This document shows, one piece after another, positions 6,446 through 9,955 of a stretch of DNA of 9,955 nucleotides. Both the position numbers and the translations under genes were made by a program. Every line of letters starts with the position of its first letter. The first letter of the stretch is position 1. Below the pieces are notes generated by a model. The model made no database searches, was not told the DNA's origin, and saw only the letters and a program-made list of their open reading frames with translations. This stretch comes from SIAJ01 sp035258765 (GTDB lineage Bacteria; Planctomycetota; Planctomycetia; Gemmatales; Gemmataceae): positions 1 to 9,955 of the forward strand of contig DATFWZ010000581.1 in the NCBI GenBank assembly GCA_035258765.1, in the 5' to 3' direction.

Positions 6446-8272
6446 TCACTTCTTCCGCATCTCCTTGGTAATGTCCTTCGGCGGCGACGTCGCCCGCTTG
6501 CCGACCTCCATCAGGTACTTGGACGGGAAGAACTCGATCTGGAGCGGGGTCCTGGTCGTGAACAGGAACAGCCAGTCGCCGCCGTACCAGATCTTTCCGA
6601 ATTCGAGATTCTGGTGGCGCGAGTCGGCGAACCCGTAGGTCACCGTCCGGGTGCCGGTGTTGCTCGCGGTGTAGTTGACTTTCTGTCGCTTTGAATCCGG
6701 CCGGTCCGGCGCGGTACCGTTCTGCACCGATTGGACAAAGGCGTGCACCTGGGCCTGGAAGGCCTTCGCCTGCGTCTCCGGGCAGCGGTAGACGCGAACC
6801 TCGACCTCCCCGTCCGGGCCGCGGTACACTCCCCGGCGGCCGGGCAGCGTGAGCCCGAGTTCCCCGTCGGCCGCGTCCTGGTCGTGACGAAAGCGGATGT
6901 ACCCGCCCGGGAAGGTGGGCGGGAGCAAAGTGTCCACCGGGGCGTCGGCCGCGGGCGCCTGCCAGAAGCCCGAGATCGCCTCCCACTCCGCCGCCGACCG
7001 CTCCTGGGACTGGCTGATCTCCTTGAACTTGTCCGTCGCCTCGCCGATCAGCCAGCGGATCGCCAGGGTCGGGGCGCCGACGCAGACGACCAGCACGACG
7101 AGCACGATCGCGAGGCACCCGGCCAGCTTGGCCAGCGGATGGCGGCGCTTCTTGGCCCGCACGAGCGGCTGAGGCCGCTCCGCCGACTTCGGCAAGGGCG
7201 GCGGCACCACGATCTTGAGTTCCGGTTCCACTGCAGCCTGGAGGGCCCGCTCGAACTCGGCCATGGTCGCGAACCGGTCGGCCGGGTCCTTGGCCAGGGC
7301 CTTGAGACACGCGGCCTCGATCCCCGCGTCGAGCCACGGGTAGAAGTCGGTCGGCCGCGGGGGCGGCTCGTTGACGATCTTGTTGATCAGCTCGGCGGTC
7401 TCGGTCGCGGCGAACGGCCGGCGGCCGGTGAGCAGTTCGTAGAGGATGACCCCGAGCGAGTACACGTCGCTGGGCGGGCCCATGGCCGCGACGTCGCCGC
7501 GAGCCTGCTCCGGGGGCATGTACGCGGGCGTGCCGAGCACCGACCCCCACTGCGTCAGGTCGGATGCGGGTCCCCGCCCGGTCGAACGACTCTTGGCAGG
7601 CGCGTCGGACTCCGAGAGGTCACGCGGGCCGGTGAAGTCGGCGCTGCGGGCCTGCTTGGCCAGCCCGAAGTCCATGACCACCGGCTCGCCGGTCGCGTCG
7701 AGGATGATATTGGCCGGCTTCAGGTCCCGGTGGATGGTCCCGTGAACGTGCGCGGCCTGCATGCCCTGGGCGACCTTGCGGACCAGGCCGACGGCCCTCT
7801 CCGGCGCCACCGGGCCGCGCTCGATCAGCGTCGAGAGCGGTTGCCCGTCGATGTAGGCCATTGTCAGGTAGAGGAGCCCTTGCTCCTCGTCCACGTCGAA
7901 CACCGGGCAGATGTTCGGGTGCCGCAGGGCGGCGATGGCCCGGGCCTCGCGGCGGAACCGCTCCTTCTGGCTGCGGGTGAGGGTGTCGCCGAACGAGGGG
8001 ATCTTGAGGGCGACCGGGCGGTCGAGCTGCGTGTCGTGGGCCAGGAACACGGCCCCCATCCCGCCCCGGCCGAGTAGTCGGATGACCATGTACCGGCCGA
8101 ACGGGTTGGGGATGTCGAACGCTTCCGGCTCCAGGGCCGGGGGCGGGCCGGACGAGGTCCGCGTGGCGCCCGCGGCATTCGGCGTCACCGCGCTCCACTC
8201 CGCGGTGGCCTCGTCCGTCGGCGGAGGCAGAGGCGGCGGGGTGCCCGGCGGGCGGGGACGCGGCTCGTCCAT
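6446..8272 (-). CDS. Transmembrane Ser/Thr protein kinase with unknown outer domain
   Basis: A Hanks-type (PknB-like) signalling kinase of 608 residues. A Pro-rich N-terminus (1-55) precedes the kinase domain (about 61-345): Gly loop GRGGMG (68-73), VALKIP with Lys90, Glu109 in helix C, HRDLKPAN (181-188, an RD kinase), DFG (201-203), GTPAYMPPEQ (247-256) and DVYSLG (269-274). All catalytic residues are present. The stretch from DFG to the PPE is about 50 residues, longer than usual, with a Ser/Asp/Lys-rich insertion. A basic juxtamembrane stretch (AKKRRHP, 373-379) and one membrane span (about 384-409) follow. The roughly 200-residue C-terminal part is outside the cell membrane and has no PASTA, WD40 or TPR signature; WYGGDWLFLFTTR (562-574) is notable. 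The start is ATG 8272; a GTG lies directly before it (8273-8275). The HtrA gene follows; the ceramidase-like gene is divergent. Confidence 0.94.
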   Translation of the reverse strand: MDEPRPRPPGTPPPLPPPTDEATAEWSAVTPNAAGATRTSSGPPPALEPEAFDIPNPFGRYMVIRLLGRGGMGAVFLAHDTQLDRPVALKIPSFGDTLTRSQKERFRREARAIAALRHPNICPVFDVDEEQGLLYLTMAYIDGQPLSTLIERGPVAPERAVGLVRKVAQGMQAAHVHGTIHRDLKPANIILDATGEPVVMDFGLAKQARSADFTGPRDLSESDAPAKSRSTGRGPASDLTQWGSVLGTPAYMPPEQARGDVAAMGPPSDVYSLGVILYELLTGRRPFAATETAELINKIVNEPPPRPTDFYPWLDAGIEAACLKALAKDPADRFATMAEFERALQAAVEPELKIVVPPPLPKSAERPQPLVRAKKRRHPLAKLAGCLAIVLVVLVVCVGAPTLAIRWLIGEATDKFKEISQSQERSAAEWEAISGFWQAPAADAPVDTLLPPTFPGGYIRFRHDQDAADGELGLTLPGRRGVYRGPDGEVEVRVYRCPETQAKAFQAQVHAFVQSVQNGTAPDRPDSKRQKVNYTASNTGTRTVTYGFADSRHQNLEFGKIWYGGDWLFLFTTRTPLQIEFFPSKYLMEVGKRATSPPKDITKEMRKK

Positions 8273-8306
8273 CACAACACCTGCGACGCGGGAGCGGCTC
8301 GGGATT

Positions 8307-8312
8307 AGTTTA
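8307..8312 (-). promoter_or_regulatory. possible -10 element of the kinase gene
   Basis: On the minus strand this reads TAAACT, four of six to the -10 consensus, in the most AT-rich spot upstream of the kinase and 34 bases before its ATG. No -35 is recognised; the REP-like cluster begins about 20 bases further upstream. Confidence 0.3.
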
Positions 8313-8334
8313 GCGGCGGGCGGGCCGGGCTGCG

Positions 8335-8435
8335 CTCTCCGTAGCCACAACTCTCCGTAGCCACAATCGGCTCGGTTGTGGCAGCCTGCACCCACAAGCG
8401 GGCCGCTTGTGGCTACCAGGCAGTTGTGGCTACGG
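8335..8435. repeat. cluster of GTAG-headed palindromes (BIME-like REP pair)
   Basis: Two REP-like units face each other. The plus-strand unit is GTAG (8357-8360) with a stem CCACAATC/GGTTGTGG (8361-8368 with 8374-8381, one T-G wobble) and a 5-base loop. The minus-strand unit is GTAG (8416 to 8413) followed by a perfect 9-bp stem CCACAAGCG/CGCTTGTGG with a GCC loop (8392-8412). They are flanked by partial copies: CTCTCCGTAGCCACAA occurs twice in exact tandem (8335-8350, 8351-8366), and TTGTGGCTACGG (8424-8435) is the exact reverse complement of CCGTAGCCACAA on the left. The cluster fills most of the divergent gap between the kinase and ceramidase-like genes. The design fits REP elements moved by a RAYT transposase encoded elsewhere. 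Confidence 0.75.
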
Positions 8436-8450
8436 GGCCCGGCGGCGCGT

Positions 8451-8456
8451 TATCAT
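8451..8456 (+). promoter_or_regulatory. possible -10 element of a leaderless transcript
   Basis: TATCAT (five of six to the -10 consensus) ends only 5 bases before the ATG at 8462. No Shine-Dalgarno-like sequence precedes that ATG. Transcription would then start at or next to the ATG, giving a leaderless mRNA. A chance match cannot be excluded. Confidence 0.3.
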
Positions 8457-8461
8457 TCGGC

Positions 8462-9832
8462 ATGGCCGCCCCCTCCCGCCGCGAGTTCCTCGCCGCCACC
8501 GCGGCCGCGTCGTTCGCGTACGCCGCCCCAGCTGCCAGCCCCAAACTCACCGTTTCCACGTTCACGGAGGAGGTCACCCCGCCAATTGGGCACCCGTGCA
8601 TGGGCGGGGGGATTGCGCCCGTCAAGGAGGTCATCGATCCACTCTTTGCCCACGGGTTCGTCCTCTACGGGGCTGCTGACCCCATTGCGGTCGTCGCGGT
8701 GGACTGGTGCGAGATCCGCAACGACGCCTACGACCGCTGGCGCGACGCCGTCGCCGAGGCGGTTGGGACGAAGCGCGAGCGCGTCCTGGTCACCGCCCTT
8801 CACCAGCACGACGCGCCGGTCGCCGATCTGACCGCTCAGAAACGCCTCGACGACGCTAAGTGCCAAGGGGCGATTTGCGACGCGGAGTTTCACGAGAAGA
8901 CCGTGCGGCGCGTGGCGAAGGCGGCCAAGGCGGCCATGGGCAAGGCCCAGCGCCTGAGCCACGTCGGGACCGGGCAGGCGAAGGTGGAGAACGTCGCGTC
9001 CAATCGCCGGTACGTGGACGAGTCCGGCCGAATACGCTTTGACCGAACTAGTGCCACCCGCGACCCGAAAGCCCGGGCCGCCGACGGCGGGCTCGTCGAC
9101 CCGTACCTGAAGACCCTATCGCTCTGGGACGAGGGGCGGCCGGTGCTGGCGGTGAGCGCCTACGCCGTCCACCCGATGAGCTTTTACGGCAAGGGCGGGG
9201 TATCGGCCGACTTCGTCGGGCTGGCCCGCAAGCTGCGCCAGGCGGAGGAGCCGAAGACGCATCAAGTGTACGTCTCCGGGTGCAGCGGCAACGTGACGGC
9301 CGGCAAGTACAACGACGGGTCGCCCGACAACCGGCTGGCGCTCGCCAAGCGCGTCCACGAGGCGATGCGCGAGGCCTGGAAGAACACGACCCGGCAGCCG
9401 ATTGACGAGTGCTCGTTCCGAGCCACCCCGCTGCGACTCCCCGTCCGGTCAGGAAAAGGGTTCACCGAAGAGGAGCTGACAAAACGGTTGAAGGAAGACC
9501 CGAAGCCGTTCGGCCAGTGCCTGGCCGGGCTGGGGCTGAGCTGGCGGAAGCGCGCGACCGCGGGCGAGCCGATCGACGCGTGCGCGATTGACTTCGGCGG
9601 CCCGGCGCTGATGCTCCTGCCGGCCGAATCTTACGTCGAGTATCAGCTCATGGCCCAGGCGGCCCGGCCGAAGGGGTTCGTCGTGACGGCCGGCTACGGC
9701 GAGTGCGGCCCGGGCTACATCCCGACCGAGAAGGCGTGGGCGGAGAACGACAGCAATCTAACGGATTGGTGCTGGGTCGATCCGGGGTGCGAGGAGCTGA
9801 TGAAGCAGGCGATCGCGGAGGTGTTGAAATGA
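8462..9832 (+). CDS. Tat-exported protein of the neutral/alkaline ceramidase-like family
   Basis: A probable secreted metal-dependent hydrolase of 456 residues; the substrate is unknown. The N-terminus SRREFLAATAAASFAYAAPA (5-24) is a twin-arginine signal, with a likely cleavage site after the Ala-rich stretch near residues 22-25. The mature part resembles neutral/alkaline non-lysosomal ceramidase: an early TPPIGHPCMGG segment (39-49), TALHQHDAP (111-119) with His114 and His116, AVHPMSFYG (235-243) with His237, VSGCSGNVTAG (271-281), LLPAESYVEY (385-394) with Glu389, and GYIPTEKAW (418-426). His/His/Glu plus a late Tyr is the zinc-ligand pattern of the family, but I cannot align individual ligands with certainty. 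At 456 residues it is shorter than true ceramidases, which carry a further C-terminal domain, so an uncharacterised planctomycete subfamily is likely. ATG 8462 is chosen because the in-frame extension to 8378 runs through the palindromic repeat and would bury the Tat motif. Confidence 0.82.
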   Translation: MAAPSRREFLAATAAASFAYAAPAASPKLTVSTFTEEVTPPIGHPCMGGGIAPVKEVIDPLFAHGFVLYGAADPIAVVAVDWCEIRNDAYDRWRDAVAEAVGTKRERVLVTALHQHDAPVADLTAQKRLDDAKCQGAICDAEFHEKTVRRVAKAAKAAMGKAQRLSHVGTGQAKVENVASNRRYVDESGRIRFDRTSATRDPKARAADGGLVDPYLKTLSLWDEGRPVLAVSAYAVHPMSFYGKGGVSADFVGLARKLRQAEEPKTHQVYVSGCSGNVTAGKYNDGSPDNRLALAKRVHEAMREAWKNTTRQPIDECSFRATPLRLPVRSGKGFTEEELTKRLKEDPKPFGQCLAGLGLSWRKRATAGEPIDACAIDFGGPALMLLPAESYVEYQLMAQAARPKGFVVTAGYGECGPGYIPTEKAWAENDSNLTDWCWVDPGCEELMKQAIAEVLK

Positions 9833-9861
9833 ATGGGACCTATGGGTCGCATAGGTCCCAT
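9833..9861. repeat. 12-bp perfect hairpin directly after the stop codon
   Basis: ATGGGACCTATG (9833-9844) pairs exactly with CATAGGTCCCAT (9850-9861) around the loop GGTCG, starting at the first base after the TGA. A further partial unit, AAGTCCCAT (9862-9870), follows. It could terminate or protect the 3' end of the ceramidase-like mRNA. It is moderately AT-rich compared with its surroundings and lacks a T run, which suits a dispersed repeat at least as well as an intrinsic terminator. Confidence 0.7.
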
Positions 9862-9910
9862 AAGTCCCATCTCGCTGCCGGCTAGCAGTCGATTGCAGCT
9901 CAACTGTGGC

Positions 9911-9955
9911 GGCAGGCCTCCAGGCCTGCCGGAGGCGAACAGGCAGGCCTGGAGG
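9911..9955. repeat. overlapping inverted repeats at the right edge
   Basis: GGCAGGCCT (9911-9919) pairs with AGGCCTGCC (9922-9930), and CCTCCAGGCCTGCC (9917-9930) alternatively pairs with GGCAGGCCTGGAGG (9942-9955) around an 11-base spacer. The two folds are mutually exclusive. The repeat reaches the end of the window, so its full size is unknown. No GTAG head is visible. Confidence 0.65.

Noticed and set aside
5231..8077. Long plus-strand frames opposite the HtrA and kinase genes
   Set aside because: The minus-strand frames contain the complete catalytic triad and kinase motifs; the plus-strand translations have none.
8335..8435. CRISPR array
   Set aside because: Repeats are short, partly inverted and have no regular spacers; no cas gene is present. 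The GTAG-hairpin layout fits REP elements instead.
8378..8461. N-terminal extension of the ceramidase-like protein
   Set aside because: The extension would be encoded by the palindromic repeat and would place the twin-arginine motif about 35 residues from the N-terminus.
9911..9955. Integron attC site
   Set aside because: The inverted repeats lack the paired R/L boxes with core GTT and there is no integrase or cassette structure in the window.

Overview
GC-rich, densely coding bacterial DNA. The style of the proteins points to a planctomycete, probably of the Gemmataceae: a Pkn-type membrane Ser/Thr kinase, a small zinc-ribbon membrane protein, and a Tat-exported protein resembling neutral ceramidase. 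This assignment is an inference from gene content and base composition, not from a marker gene.

Layout. The left edge (1-388, minus) holds the N-terminal part of an MFS transporter. It is divergent from a rightward group: ATP-dependent phosphoenolpyruvate carboxykinase (pckA, 524-2059), ADP-dependent NAD(P)H-hydrate dehydratase (nnrD, 2145-3053), a small protein with a peptidoglycan-binding-like fold (3136-3579), and a zinc-ribbon protein with four membrane segments (3719-4687). A 444-base non-coding island (4688-5131) follows, where the rightward genes meet two leftward genes. It contains several perfect hairpins, one of them with the architecture of a REP element. The leftward pair is a Ser/Thr kinase with one membrane span and an unknown C-terminal outer domain (6446-8272), followed after 96 bases by a membrane-anchored HtrA-type serine protease (5132-6349). 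The 189-base divergent gap (8273-8461) carries a cluster of GTAG-headed palindromes. The last gene (8462-9832, plus) is the Tat-signal, ceramidase-like protein, followed by two further palindromic repeats that run to the right edge.

How the genes relate. pckA and nnrD are central-metabolism and metabolite-repair housekeeping genes. The kinase and HtrA protease are the only clearly paired genes: same strand, short gap, both anchored in the membrane with outer domains. They may form an envelope-sensing unit. I found no rRNA, tRNA, CRISPR array, transposase or phage gene. The most unusual content is non-coding: two separate loci share one REP design (GTAG, then a 9-bp stem starting CC and ending GG, with a 3-base loop), and three other hairpin types occupy the remaining gaps. 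I see no convincing new multi-gene system.
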